A stretch of DNA of 44,967 nt, from positions 1-44,967 of the forward strand of contig JAFLUM010000015.1 in assembly GCA_022508805.1 (NCBI GenBank). The letters are read 5' to 3'. The notes beneath the pieces were generated by a model that worked only from the letters and a program-made list of their open reading frames with translations, made no database searches and was not told the DNA's origin. A program made the position numbers and the translations under genes. The stretch comes from Oscillospiraceae bacterium (GTDB lineage Bacteria > Bacillota > Clostridia > Oscillospirales > Acutalibacteraceae). This document shows positions 1-8,652 of the stretch, piece after piece; the stretch's first letter is position 1, and each line of letters starts with the position of its first letter.

Positions 1-54
1 CGCATTTAGAAACAACGGCAGTTCGTCATAAGATTTGTAAATTGATTCTTTCAT
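1..54 (-). CDS. Excisionase-like helix-turn-helix protein, 5' fragment
   Basis: Only the first 18 codons are inside the window (MKESIYKSYDELPLFLNA). This N-terminus is characteristic of small DNA-binding excisionase/HTH_17 proteins carried by Tn916-like integrative elements of Firmicutes, where the protein binds near the attachment site and steers the integrase. The start is supported by an AAAGGAG ribosome binding site at 61-67 with a 6-base spacer. A promoter, TTGTAC-17-TACAAT, can be read upstream on the same strand (106-134). It overlaps the promoter of the divergent gene at 215. The rest of the gene, and any integrase, would lie to the left of the window. The family call rests on N-terminal similarity only. 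Confidence 0.6.
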   Translation of the reverse strand, partial: MKESIYKSYDELPLFLNA

Positions 55-105
55 TGAAGTCTCCTTTCGATAATTTATTACTTGTAATCCGGATTTTCTA
101 AAAAT

Positions 106-134
106 ATTGTAGCAGGGGATTGAAAGATGTACAA
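106..134 (-). promoter_or_regulatory. Promoter of the excisionase-like gene
   Basis: On the minus strand TTGTAC (129-134) is followed by a 17-base spacer and TACAAT (106-111). It overlaps the plus-strand promoter at 120-148, so the two genes share one control region. Confidence 0.45.
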
Positions 135-148
135 TAGTTTTGTATAAT
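120..148 (+). promoter_or_regulatory. Promoter of the DUF6076-like gene
   Basis: TTGAAA (120-125), a 17-base spacer and a perfect TATAAT (143-148). The spacing is ideal for sigma-A, and the start codon lies about 65 bases downstream. Confidence 0.6.
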
Positions 149-214
149 GTTTATTGTAGTGATGTTGATTGTCTATTTTGAAACACATTTTGATTTTCTA
201 AATTTGGAGTGCAT

Positions 215-1744
215 ATGAAAAAGGATTACTCGGAATACAAGCTCAATGAATATGAAAAGTACAGTTACATCCGTTCAGGAAATCAGTATGCGCGATTTGA
301 TTACTTTGTCAACTCGGCGAGTTTTAATGCCGAGAACAAAACAATTTTTATTCGCGTGGACGGCTCGAACGAATATGTACGCCGAGCAGAGGATATAGCG
401 GAATATGAGGACTTTCAAACGAGCGGTCATCCTCGACCCCGTTATAGAAATCAACAAGAGACGGATGATTTAGAAGAGATACGCCAAGAGGGGCTTGCGG
501 AAAACGAAAAAGATTTTGCCGCACTTTGTGCCCGTTATGACATTGACCGTTCCGGTTTCGATATGAATGCCGAATATTTTTACAGAGATCACCCCGAGGA
601 AAGGAAAGAACCGCTGAACAATGTACTCAGCGGTTCGTATATCCGTATTCCTTTCGGCGAAGGAATTTTAGATTTTATCTATGCAGATTTTAAGCCCGCT
701 TATCAGCAAGCGATCAAGATTCCTCTATTGTTCAGTCAGTTCAGTACACTGCTCCAAGAGGAACAGGGCGAGTTTGTTTTGGAGACAGAAACTGAACAGG
801 ATTCGGAACCGGAGAAAATATATAACCAAACACAGGATATCGTACAGACATATTTTCGCTATGAGGCGACAGTAGATCATGTCAAAGATATTTCCTACAC
901 CTCACTGTATACGGCAATTTGTCCGCCGGTCTTTACCTACGAACATGAGACGCTGAACGGATTGCGGTGGTATTATAATTATCTCACCACTCTGCAAAAA
1001 GAATATCTTGAACTTTTGGAATTCTGTTTTGATGAGGAATTTTATCCGGAGGTGCTTGGACATCTGCATCCGGCGGAGCGCTACAACTTGTATCGCAATC
1101 TGCACAAGCAACCATCGTATATCAGTCGGGACGAAACATTCGAGATGAACATAGATCTGATGAGCGGACGCGAAATGCCTTACGGCTTGGATGCAGACGG
1201 TATGCTGGAGCGCTTAAATTCGAAAATACCGGATGATGATATACACAGAGAATTTGCAAAACGGTATGGTCTGACAAAAGATAGTTTGGATTTCTATCTT
1301 CGCTATCCCCGATTTATGAATATCCGATATGAATTCCGCTCGGTGACGGACATTTTGGAACTCGAGTTCAGCAAAATATTAGAGCAGAATATACGATTTA
1401 GAAAATGTAAACGCTGCGGAAAATATTTCATCATGAAGGGCAACTACGATACGAGATATTGCGACCGCATTGCGCCGGGAGAAAAGCGCAAGTGCCAAGA
1501 CATTGCGGCACAGGAAAATTACAAGCAGAAAAACGCAGGAAACGAGGCGCTGCCGATCTACAGCAAATATTACAAACGCTATGCGGCACGGGTGCGAGTA
1601 AACCAAATCAAAGAGGCTGATTTCAAGAAATGGAAATACGCTGCCCTGACCAAGCGAGACGAGTGTTCCGACGGCAAGATCACGACAGAAGAATTCATCG
1701 AGTGGCTGGAGGAGTCCTTCCCGAACAGAAAGAAAAAGACATAA
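215..1744 (+). CDS. DUF6076-like accessory protein with C-terminal zinc-finger motif
   Basis: A 509-residue protein resembling the DUF6076 proteins found beside integrases and excisionases in gut Clostridia. The biochemical function is unknown. The body is acidic and alpha-helical in appearance. Near residues 395-425 there is a treble-clef-like cysteine pattern, CKRCGKYF followed by a Cys in RYCDR and another in RKCQD, a likely zinc site. The last 100 residues are rich in Lys and Arg, which may suit nucleic-acid contact (inference). I chose ATG at 215 over GTG at 209 because GGAG at 206-209 sits five bases before it. The gene is divergent from an excisionase-like gene and ends in a terminator hairpin, as expected for a cargo or regulatory gene of an integrative element. 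Confidence 0.6.
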   Translation: MKKDYSEYKLNEYEKYSYIRSGNQYARFDYFVNSASFNAENKTIFIRVDGSNEYVRRAEDIAEYEDFQTSGHPRPRYRNQQETDDLEEIRQEGLAENEKDFAALCARYDIDRSGFDMNAEYFYRDHPEERKEPLNNVLSGSYIRIPFGEGILDFIYADFKPAYQQAIKIPLLFSQFSTLLQEEQGEFVLETETEQDSEPEKIYNQTQDIVQTYFRYEATVDHVKDISYTSLYTAICPPVFTYEHETLNGLRWYYNYLTTLQKEYLELLEFCFDEEFYPEVLGHLHPAERYNLYRNLHKQPSYISRDETFEMNIDLMSGREMPYGLDADGMLERLNSKIPDDDIHREFAKRYGLTKDSLDFYLRYPRFMNIRYEFRSVTDILELEFSKILEQNIRFRKCKRCGKYFIMKGNYDTRYCDRIAPGEKRKCQDIAAQENYKQKNAGNEALPIYSKYYKRYAARVRVNQIKEADFKKWKYAALTKRDECSDGKITTEEFIEWLEESFPNRKKKT

Positions 1745-1746
1745 CG

Positions 1747-1789
1747 AAAAGCGAGAATGATGTTATCGTACAGTCATCCTCGCTTTTTT
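1747..1789 (+). terminator. Rho-independent terminator after the DUF6076-like gene
   Basis: An inverted repeat AAAAGCGAG(A)ATGA / TCATCCTCGCTTTT is followed by a T run. It starts three bases after the stop codon. The 28-bp direct repeat begins at its last base. Confidence 0.75.
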
Positions 1790-1816
1790 CTTTGTCTACT
1801 GCGGTGCAGATTTTGA
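1789..1816. repeat. Left copy of 28-bp direct repeat bracketing the restriction island
   Basis: The sequence starts TCTTTGTCTACTGCGGTGCA and ends ATTTTGA. It recurs in the same orientation at 11609-11636 with a single G/A difference, and the flanks of the two copies are unrelated. It may be a junction scar of an inserted block or one of a dispersed repeat family. Confidence 0.7.
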
Positions 1817-1835
1817 TAGTCTACGAACGAAATTT

Positions 1836-2113
1836 TTATATTTTTTCTACTGTTTCCAAGCCTTCTATCATAATTCGTACTGCAAGGATGAAACCATCTC
1901 GAAACGCCTCTCGCTCAACCGTTCCCGATAGCTCGCTCTGGCAATCCTTGAACTTTTCGAAGATTTCCTATTGCTGCTCAGTCAGCGTCGCCGTGAGAGC
2001 ATCCTCGTTTTTGTATATCAACTTTTTAAAAGCTAATCGATCTTTGTCCCGCACTTTATGTACCATTCGCTCGGGTGAATGTTGCCGTAGTATAGATTTT
2101 CAAGTGTTGTCAT
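1836..2113 (-). pseudogene. DUF6809-type small protein, frameshifted and interrupted
   Basis: The reading starts MTTLENLYYGNIHPSEWY with a strong AGGGGG ribosome binding site just upstream. It runs into a stop after about 26 codons. A change of frame near position 2045 restores a long homologous tail (RLAFKKLIYKNEDALTATL, then ERE..F..GFILAVRIMIEGLE). That tail contains one further in-frame TAG (in QQ*EIF). This order of motifs matches small clostridial DUF6809-type proteins of about 90 residues and unknown function. One frameshift plus one nonsense codon make it a clear relic. A gene end related to the same family is seen at 44858-44967. Confidence 0.75.
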
Positions 2114-2131
2114 TTTCGTTCCCCCTAACAT

Positions 2132-2179
2132 AAGAAGAGAGCGGCTCCACACCAAATCTTTGTGCAAAGCCGCTCTTCT
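2132..2179 (-). terminator. Stem-loop in front of the DUF6809 relic
   Basis: An imperfect inverted repeat, AGAAGAG-GCGGCT / AGCCGCTCTTCT, encloses a second small CACA/TGTG pairing. It sits immediately upstream of the relic's ribosome binding site. The adjacent T run is short, so it is a weak terminator or a leader hairpin. Confidence 0.4.
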
Positions 2180-2239
2180 TGATTGTATTAACTTTTTATG
2201 ACATACCAGCATCTTATTTGTATCAACAACATATATCAC

Positions 2240-2408
2240 AAAGGTTTGTAAAAGTTCAGATGGTTATGAAACAAATGTCATTTGTAAATTGACTAAAAGA
2301 ATGCTTAAAAATCGTGTCCTATTTACCGTTTTGTAAACCTCATCTTATTCATCTGTAAATTTTTCAGATTTTTTCTTAATAATAACCTTACTTCCTCCCA
2401 CAAAAAAT
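2240..2408. other. AT-rich intergenic stretch with no recognisable feature
   Basis: I see no open reading frame, RNA gene or convincing terminator here. It separates the relic from the 3' end of the leftward restriction operon. Confidence 0.5.
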
Positions 2409-3677
2409 CTACTTCTCGTTTTTTTCGCTTAGTACAATGAAATCAATACTATCTTGTTTTTTTATGACTTTTTGCTTTGTATGATCACATATTATATTGC
2501 CATCTATGACTTTATACTCAGATAAATAATACAAATCTTTATTTTCATACACTACGGCATAACCGTCCGAGGTTACATGATACTCACTTTGATTAACTAC
2601 AGAAAAAACTCCCATTACATATGTATAACCAAAAGTAAAAACAACCCATAGTAATAAAAAGACAATCGCAGATTTTAAGCTTTGTTCTTTCGAAACATGT
2701 TTTTTACGTTTTTTCCTAAAGGTTATCCCGAAAATAAAACTAGGGGCAAAAAACAATAGATATGCTAATGATAAAGCAATAAATAAGATTATAAAGCTAC
2801 TTATATTACTCATATCTAAAAATTCAGCCAAATTGTAAGCAAATCCAATAACTAGCCCAAATATTCCGAAAATGCCTATTTGTGAAAATATCTTAAATAT
2901 CTTTTTCCAGGAAGATTTGTGAATTAAATATGGAATAAGAGTAACTAATAAAAGCAGGGCGCCTAGCACTATTGAGAGTAAAATCCCATAAATAGTATTA
3001 CTGTTTATCTCAATCGCTGAAGGATCAATTTTCAGGCAGTGAACTTTTCCAGCTTCAAACGCATATTGACTAAATTTCAAAACTGCTGTGAAAATTGCAA
3101 CAAGTACTGTACTAATCCAGGTAAAGGCTGCTATATTTTTATTTATAAACCTAATTCCATTCTTAATGATATTAATATCAGATTCAGCATCTTGCTTTCC
3201 CAAGTTACCATCATTGTCTTTATTCATTTTATTTTCGATAATTGGAATAGGTAAAATGTGCTTATATGTTTTTCGACCAGTGTAATATGTGAAAATAACT
3301 TCAGTTATTTCTTTTTTGGTCGCAATCCGATCGATAATTTTTATTTTCTTTGTCTCACCTGCAGGAAGAGTAATAATGTCATCAATAGGTGTAAGAATAT
3401 TCAATTCGTCGAATGCATCCCTTTTTCTTACTATTTCATAGCGTGTTGTATCAATTTTGGCAATTTCTTCTTTTCCGTTAAAGAATAGAAGAAATTTTTT
3501 AGAAATGGAAATGGTTTTATCACCGTTATTACTAACAAGCACAGAAAAATGAATGATTTTATTCTCATTACTCTCATGCTCGATCCTAAAGTCATCTACA
3601 ACAACTGTTGGTTTCACTCTTAATGAAATCAGTTTATCTATGATTTTTTCTCCTAATGACAAAATGAAATTCCACAT
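2409..3677 (-). CDS. Multi-pass membrane protein at the end of the restriction operon
   Basis: A 422-residue protein of unknown function. After a short helical N-terminus, residues ~25-145 form a beta-rich segment, possibly Ig-like (VVVDDFRIEHESNEN, SVLVSNNGDKTISI, LPAGETKKIKI). Five hydrophobic segments follow at about 180-200, 230-250, 265-285, 295-320 and 335-360, with a Lys/Arg-rich loop (FRKKRKKHVSKEQ) before the last one. The C-terminal ~60 residues are polar and should lie on one face of the membrane. The gene lies 86 bases after the LlaJI-like gene on the same strand, and AAGGTG precedes the ATG. I recognise no family. Its position suggests an accessory, possibly an effector or anchoring partner, of the restriction system, but that is inference only. 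Confidence 0.6.
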   Translation of the reverse strand: MWNFILSLGEKIIDKLISLRVKPTVVVDDFRIEHESNENKIIHFSVLVSNNGDKTISISKKFLLFFNGKEEIAKIDTTRYEIVRKRDAFDELNILTPIDDIITLPAGETKKIKIIDRIATKKEITEVIFTYYTGRKTYKHILPIPIIENKMNKDNDGNLGKQDAESDINIIKNGIRFINKNIAAFTWISTVLVAIFTAVLKFSQYAFEAGKVHCLKIDPSAIEINSNTIYGILLSIVLGALLLLVTLIPYLIHKSSWKKIFKIFSQIGIFGIFGLVIGFAYNLAEFLDMSNISSFIILFIALSLAYLLFFAPSFIFGITFRKKRKKHVSKEQSLKSAIVFLLLWVVFTFGYTYVMGVFSVVNQSEYHVTSDGYAVVYENKDLYYLSEYKVIDGNIICDHTKQKVIKKQDSIDFIVLSEKNEK

Positions 3678-3763
3678 TTTTTCACCTTCTTATATATCAA
3701 TCGCATATTTCTTTACATATGTTTATATAGTATTCCTCACAATTTATGATGTTTTCCACACAG

Positions 3764-5026
3764 TTAAATCGTCTGCATTTCGCTCTGATGTTTAACAATT
3801 TCTCTAATTAAAAAGCTCACATCGTTTTCGTGATTATAGCGATTCCATGTTTTTACAACGTGTTTTAAATCGATTAAAAAGGCGTGTACCAATTCATGTT
3901 TTTTAGTATTATCTTTCCACGTCGATTTTGCAAAACCAATATATTGTATATTATCCTCTGAATTGAACACTTCACGCTTTTTATCATACGGTAAAAGAAA
4001 AGCGTTATAAATGTTCTGAACATCAATCTTAGTTACATTCATTTGAATAAAATCGCCATATGTAATTTGTTTCTGTATTGATGTTGTCTCTGGTAGATCC
4101 TCCTCATTCCCTGTATAACCAAATCGGTAAAATTTAGAATCAATGATAAACACATCTTTATCTTTCACAATAATAGTGTCTGGACGTAAATTTGAACTGT
4201 CGGTTTCTTTATAATTATTTTTAGTTAATTGCCATTTTGCTTTTGGATTGAAATCGCGTAAATCTTTTATATTTCCAAAAATTGAATCAATCATTCTTTC
4301 GAAAATATAATGATATGAATCCACTCCGTAAACAAATTCATTTTTATTTCGGGAATCAAGTCCAAGTATTACATTAAGCAAATGTCTTAGACGCAACCTT
4401 TTTTCATCATCGAAAGTGTGATCCAACTCTTCACGTAAAGCTGATATGTATTGTTTTTTTATTGTTTCATTAAAGGGCTTTTCTTCAATAAAATCAGAAG
4501 ATAGATTAAATAACCATCCTATGAAGTCAATACTTCTTTTTACACAATGCTTGTGTATATCAACCAATATATTATCTACGGTATTTTTTACCTCAACTGT
4601 AACATTGGGATATATAATGTTTCCGTTAGATACAATTGGTTGCGACTGCATTGTACGTTTCCAATTTATTTTCCCTGATCGATTGATTTTATATTTTTTT
4701 TCACGATTAATATAAAACCCATTTATCAGAAAATCATTGATCACCCAAAGATATGATAATAATGCAAATTCACCCGGTTCATTATTAACATTGTTGGCTT
4801 GAGAAAGAATAGTTGATTTGGTCTTTGCTATTGAAATTGTGCGCAACAAATCAACTATATCATTTCGCATAGATATAGACTCGGGATCAAACCTATAAGA
4901 TTCCGGGTAATAAAAATGAATTTCATTCCCCTTTATTTTAAATCCAACAAATGAATCATCATTTTTCCCGGTGGCCTTATGCGGAAAGAAGTTTTTAATT
5001 TTGGTTTTGTTCACTGATGATTCCAT
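3764..5026 (-). CDS. LlaJI-family restriction endonuclease subunit
   Basis: A 420-residue protein resembling the LlaJI restriction endonuclease family (the R2, McrC-like subunit). In LlaJI-type systems an McrB-like GTPase partners this subunit, which cuts DNA. A PD-(D/E)xK-type nuclease core is visible at about residues 281-297: LRPDTIIV, then VFIIDSKFY, giving Asp...Asp-x-Lys spacing typical of the active site. The N-terminal half should carry the partner and DNA contacts. The gene overlaps the end of the McrB-like gene by 32 bases, indicating translational coupling and a shared complex. The start ATG has AAGG about 12 bases upstream. The partner order (methyltransferases, GTPase, nuclease) supports the call more than sequence alone does. 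Confidence 0.8.
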   Translation of the reverse strand: MESSVNKTKIKNFFPHKATGKNDDSFVGFKIKGNEIHFYYPESYRFDPESISMRNDIVDLLRTISIAKTKSTILSQANNVNNEPGEFALLSYLWVINDFLINGFYINREKKYKINRSGKINWKRTMQSQPIVSNGNIIYPNVTVEVKNTVDNILVDIHKHCVKRSIDFIGWLFNLSSDFIEEKPFNETIKKQYISALREELDHTFDDEKRLRLRHLLNVILGLDSRNKNEFVYGVDSYHYIFERMIDSIFGNIKDLRDFNPKAKWQLTKNNYKETDSSNLRPDTIIVKDKDVFIIDSKFYRFGYTGNEEDLPETTSIQKQITYGDFIQMNVTKIDVQNIYNAFLLPYDKKREVFNSEDNIQYIGFAKSTWKDNTKKHELVHAFLIDLKHVVKTWNRYNHENDVSFLIREIVKHQSEMQTI

Positions 5027-7547
5027 CTACAAATACCTTTTTTCCTTTAGTTAAATACGCATCTATTAGATTATCAAGGGTTTTAACCTCAGCGCCAAAC
5101 CAATCTGTCCGTCCAAATTTTGCTACATCATCCCATAAATACTCAAAGAGTTTATAAGCAAATTTCGTCTTTTTTGCATTATCTGAGCAATCTTCAACTT
5201 TTTCGCAGAGCGTTTCCTTGTCTATAAAATAAACACCCAATTGCTTGTCCTCAGATGACAATTCGTTAGAATTGTTTACTATGAAGGCATTTATATCATC
5301 AACAAGTTGCTGCCAAGTGATATCAGGCATACCGGGGACATAATATCCTTTATATTCATGGTCAGGGCCAAATGTGTTACGCAACTTTTCAAACTGCCAA
5401 CGACGCTTGAAAGCCGTGTCTAACGTAAATACATTCTGATCGCTGGTATTCATAGTAGCAATAATATGCAAATTGGATGGAATATAAATTTCATTAAAGA
5501 CATAACTGTTCTCTGAGAAACATTTGTTGAGATAATCCTGTAAATTTACATTTGTTATACTATAATGGCTCTTTCCTGTTTTATCTCTATCCAAGAGTTG
5601 GAAGATATCTCCGAATATACTTGCAGCATTGCCGCGGTTTAATTCCTCAATAATTAATGCAACGGGTTTCTCCGGATTTTCAATGGCCTTTTTTAATGCA
5701 AGTGCAAATGGACCCGGATTAAAATCATAAGTTACTGTCTTGTCACTGTGAACCTTTGGAATTATCTGCCCTACAAAGTCAGTATTACTATAATCTTGAT
5801 AAAATGTTGTTCTGATTCTGTCTTCAACAGCAACTTCGAGGTTGAGTAAAAGCGTATTTTCAACATAATATGACTTTCCGCAGCCGGGGGTTCCGTATAT
5901 TACTCTGTTCTGTGCACCGTTTCTATCGGCGTCAAAAGAGTACGGAGAAACTATAGGTTCAGTTTCTGCAACATTGGGAATACCATCTCCTATGTTTTGG
6001 ACCACTTTGAAAAATGCTACATTTGAGATCCCACACTTTTTAACGAATAAGGCAATTTGCCCCATCCTAATAAATGAGTTCTCGTCTGCTTCAATTTCGG
6101 TTTTATCTAAAGCTTTCCTCTGCCATTCTTCGTTATAAAAGACGGTAAACAGGTCAGGAAAGATCATGTGAAAATACTTCATTACCCATTGCCTACCTAT
6201 AGTATTAGGCATTGCTGTATATAATTTTGCGTGTAGGTCAGCATAATCCTTTACCTCTTTAAGTTCGCCAAAATTAGAGATGATTTCTGCTCCCGCAATA
6301 AGTTCGTCACGAATACGTTTACCGACCTCTATTGCCTGTTTCTCGGTTAGAATTTGAGGCTTTCTGCTAGATCCTGTTATCCATGACTGCTTTTTTGGAC
6401 TATAAAATAGACCATATTTATATGCTGCACCACTTGCGATACTGCCAAAAATGCTGTATCGTTTATCATATTCAAGAATGTAGCAAAGGTTATCTCTTTT
6501 ATTTGTATCGTTTAAAAATATTCGATGGAGGATGTCAATACCATCCAAGGTTTTTAATATTTCAGGCGAGAATTTTGAACGAAACTCGCCATAGAGTTCA
6601 CTTGCTTCTTCATCTACATTTCCAAGCAGGGCAGCCTCTTGCTGGAACCATTCGGTAGTGAAAGAATTTTCCTGGCGACCTTCTGTAGATATTTCTGGAG
6701 TATATAGTTCTATCAGAGCTTTTGTAGATCCCAAAAAGTTCAGATAGTTATCTATAATAAACAAATTTGAATCGTTCTCAAAAATAAATACCTTTTTAGC
6801 GACCTCTTCTAATCGAGCAGGATTTACAGATATAGATTTATTCGTGACCACTAGCGTATTTAATTGTTTTAAAGCTTGTAGCATTCTATTATCGAATTTT
6901 GCAGAGAATTGTTCGAATTCAGGTATTACAGATGTGTCATCTCTCATCATTTTGATAAGAAGAATTGTGTCCAAATAATCTTCAAACTTTTTTGTTGTTG
7001 CAACAAGATACTTATACTCTGTAAGGCTAATAGAATATTCTCCTGTTGTTCTGCCAAGTTCAATCAATACCTTGTACAATAGCATTATTGGGTATAAACG
7101 AAACTCTTTTCTAACGCCGTCCTTTTCTTCATCTATATCAGAGCTTAGAAATATTTTTTCTATTTGACGGTCGATGATATCTCCATATGTTTCTACATTC
7201 TCAAATTTATTACTGCAGCGTTTAGCAATCTCATGATATGTAGGAGTTATTTTTGCATTTTTATAATTGGCACCATTCATTTTTATGAGTCCAAAAAATG
7301 CGGCTACTCTCAATGCTCGATAATTATTTGAAAATTCCACATTTGAATCTTGTGACTGTAGTTGAGAAATCCGATTCTCAATATATTTACTAAGAACCTC
7401 AGTAGAATTATTGTCTTGATATTCTTTTAGTATATATACTAAATAACACAATTTGCCAAACTCAGTTGGTTGTTTGACTAAATACCAGCATTCATATTCC
7501 GCAGCTGATTTTAACTGTTCAATTTTGTTTTTGAGTAATTCATTCAT
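4995..7547 (-). CDS. McrB-like AAA+ GTPase, translocation subunit of the restriction complex
   Basis: An 850-residue protein with a C-terminal AAA+ domain of the McrB type, which hydrolyses GTP to drive DNA translocation by McrBC-like endonucleases. Walker A is YGTPGCGKSYY at about residues 551-561. Walker B is VALIIEELNRG at about 625-635. The McrB signature is present as TMNTSDQNVFTLDTAFKRRW near residue 697, with MNTxD as in the family and the trailing arginines expected for the arginine finger. The first ~530 residues are a long N-terminal region that probably recognises DNA, including an FHMIFPDLFTVFYNE stretch often seen before such AAA+ modules. The start overlaps the C5-methyltransferase stop by eight bases and the 3' end overlaps the LlaJI-like gene. 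The AAA+ motifs look intact. Confidence 0.88.
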   Translation of the reverse strand: MNELLKNKIEQLKSAAEYECWYLVKQPTEFGKLCYLVYILKEYQDNNSTEVLSKYIENRISQLQSQDSNVEFSNNYRALRVAAFFGLIKMNGANYKNAKITPTYHEIAKRCSNKFENVETYGDIIDRQIEKIFLSSDIDEEKDGVRKEFRLYPIMLLYKVLIELGRTTGEYSISLTEYKYLVATTKKFEDYLDTILLIKMMRDDTSVIPEFEQFSAKFDNRMLQALKQLNTLVVTNKSISVNPARLEEVAKKVFIFENDSNLFIIDNYLNFLGSTKALIELYTPEISTEGRQENSFTTEWFQQEAALLGNVDEEASELYGEFRSKFSPEILKTLDGIDILHRIFLNDTNKRDNLCYILEYDKRYSIFGSIASGAAYKYGLFYSPKKQSWITGSSRKPQILTEKQAIEVGKRIRDELIAGAEIISNFGELKEVKDYADLHAKLYTAMPNTIGRQWVMKYFHMIFPDLFTVFYNEEWQRKALDKTEIEADENSFIRMGQIALFVKKCGISNVAFFKVVQNIGDGIPNVAETEPIVSPYSFDADRNGAQNRVIYGTPGCGKSYYVENTLLLNLEVAVEDRIRTTFYQDYSNTDFVGQIIPKVHSDKTVTYDFNPGPFALALKKAIENPEKPVALIIEELNRGNAASIFGDIFQLLDRDKTGKSHYSITNVNLQDYLNKCFSENSYVFNEIYIPSNLHIIATMNTSDQNVFTLDTAFKRRWQFEKLRNTFGPDHEYKGYYVPGMPDITWQQLVDDINAFIVNNSNELSSEDKQLGVYFIDKETLCEKVEDCSDNAKKTKFAYKLFEYLWDDVAKFGRTDWFGAEVKTLDNLIDAYLTKGKKVFVDGIISEQNQN

Positions 7548-8652
7548 TTATAGAATCCTCCATTTCGATAATGTTTCGTACTAATTTGGCTAAAAAGTAA
7601 GATATTTTAGGAGGGACAGCATTTCCAATTTGTTTGCATACTGATGTTTTATTGCCTGTAAATACAAAATCATCGGGAAAGCTCTGAATGCGTGCTGCCT
7701 CTCTAGGAGTCAATGTTCTATCCTCACTTGGATGTATAAAACGTCCACCTGCAGGAGTATCGAAACGTGTTGTAATGGTAGGCGCTTGCTCGTTCCAACA
7801 TAATCGACCGTAAGATCCACTATGAACGGATTTTATGTTTTCGTCAAGGGATGTGAAATTCTCACCATTTGATATTTTTGCCATTCTATCAATAGCCACT
7901 TTTGAATGATTGGTTTTTATGTGATTTTGTAATTCTGGAGCAGCACAAGACAAATACGATTGGTATGATGTAATCGCCACGGGGTTACTCACAACCCCTG
8001 TAATGCTCGGAGATGGCAAGTTCCCAATGGCATCTCTAACCGTTCTTCTGTCGAAGTAGTCTGGGTATATTTTTTTTATTTGCTCTTTAGTGGCATCCCA
8101 TAATGTCTTTACATCAATTTCTTTATTACGCACCCCAATAATGATCATGCGCTCACGTTTTTGCGGTACTCCAAAATCAATAGCTCTGACTATTTGTGGA
8201 TAAAGATTATAATATGAACCATCTAAAAGAGATGGGTCAGAAAAAATGCTCAAAATCTCATTGAAAATCTTGCCATTTTCCATTGTAGTAATACCCTTAA
8301 CATTTTCCATAACAAAAACTTTGGGTTTTACAGCTTTTACAACGTTGAAGTAATGTTTAAACAAGAAGTTTCGAGGATCTCCCATAAAACCATCTCGAAT
8401 TCGAGCACCAGCCATTGAAAATCCCTGACAAGGGGGGCCTCCGATAATTACATCAGCATCGTTCTCTTTAAACACTTCTCCATGGTCAACATTTTTAATA
8501 TCATCTACAATAACTTCGATATTTGGATGATTGGTTTTGTAAGTTTGGGCTATAGACTTGTCAAACTCTACGGCCTTGACAATTTGATAGCCCTCATTAA
8601 TAAATCCTAATGACAATCCACCGCAACCCGCAAATAAGTCAATTACCTTCAT
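7540..8652 (-). CDS. DNA (cytosine-5) methyltransferase
   Basis: A 370-residue C5-cytosine methyltransferase with all key motifs in order: motif I DLFAGCGGLSLGF near the N-terminus (AdoMet), motif IV GGPPCQGFSMAG with the catalytic Cys, motif VI ENVKG, motif VIII QKRERMIIIG, then a target-recognition region, motif IX LTPREAARIQSFPDDF and motif X GNAVPPK. It should protect host sites from the linked nuclease by forming m5C. I prefer ATG at 8652 to GTG at 8661 because GGGGGAGG lies eight bases before the ATG and overlaps the GTG. It overlaps the upstream N6-methyltransferase by 14 bases and the McrB-like gene by 8, so the four genes are tightly coupled. Nothing is missing from the catalytic core. 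Confidence 0.93.
   Translation of the reverse strand: MKVIDLFAGCGGLSLGFINEGYQIVKAVEFDKSIAQTYKTNHPNIEVIVDDIKNVDHGEVFKENDADVIIGGPPCQGFSMAGARIRDGFMGDPRNFLFKHYFNVVKAVKPKVFVMENVKGITTMENGKIFNEILSIFSDPSLLDGSYYNLYPQIVRAIDFGVPQKRERMIIIGVRNKEIDVKTLWDATKEQIKKIYPDYFDRRTVRDAIGNLPSPSITGVVSNPVAITSYQSYLSCAAPELQNHIKTNHSKVAIDRMAKISNGENFTSLDENIKSVHSGSYGRLCWNEQAPTITTRFDTPAGGRFIHPSEDRTLTPREAARIQSFPDDFVFTGNKTSVCKQIGNAVPPKISYFLAKLVRNIIEMEDSINE

Noticed and set aside
1630-2133. A 167-residue plus-strand open frame
   Set aside because: It starts inside the DUF6076 gene and then reads the antisense of the DUF6809 relic. No ribosome binding site is present.
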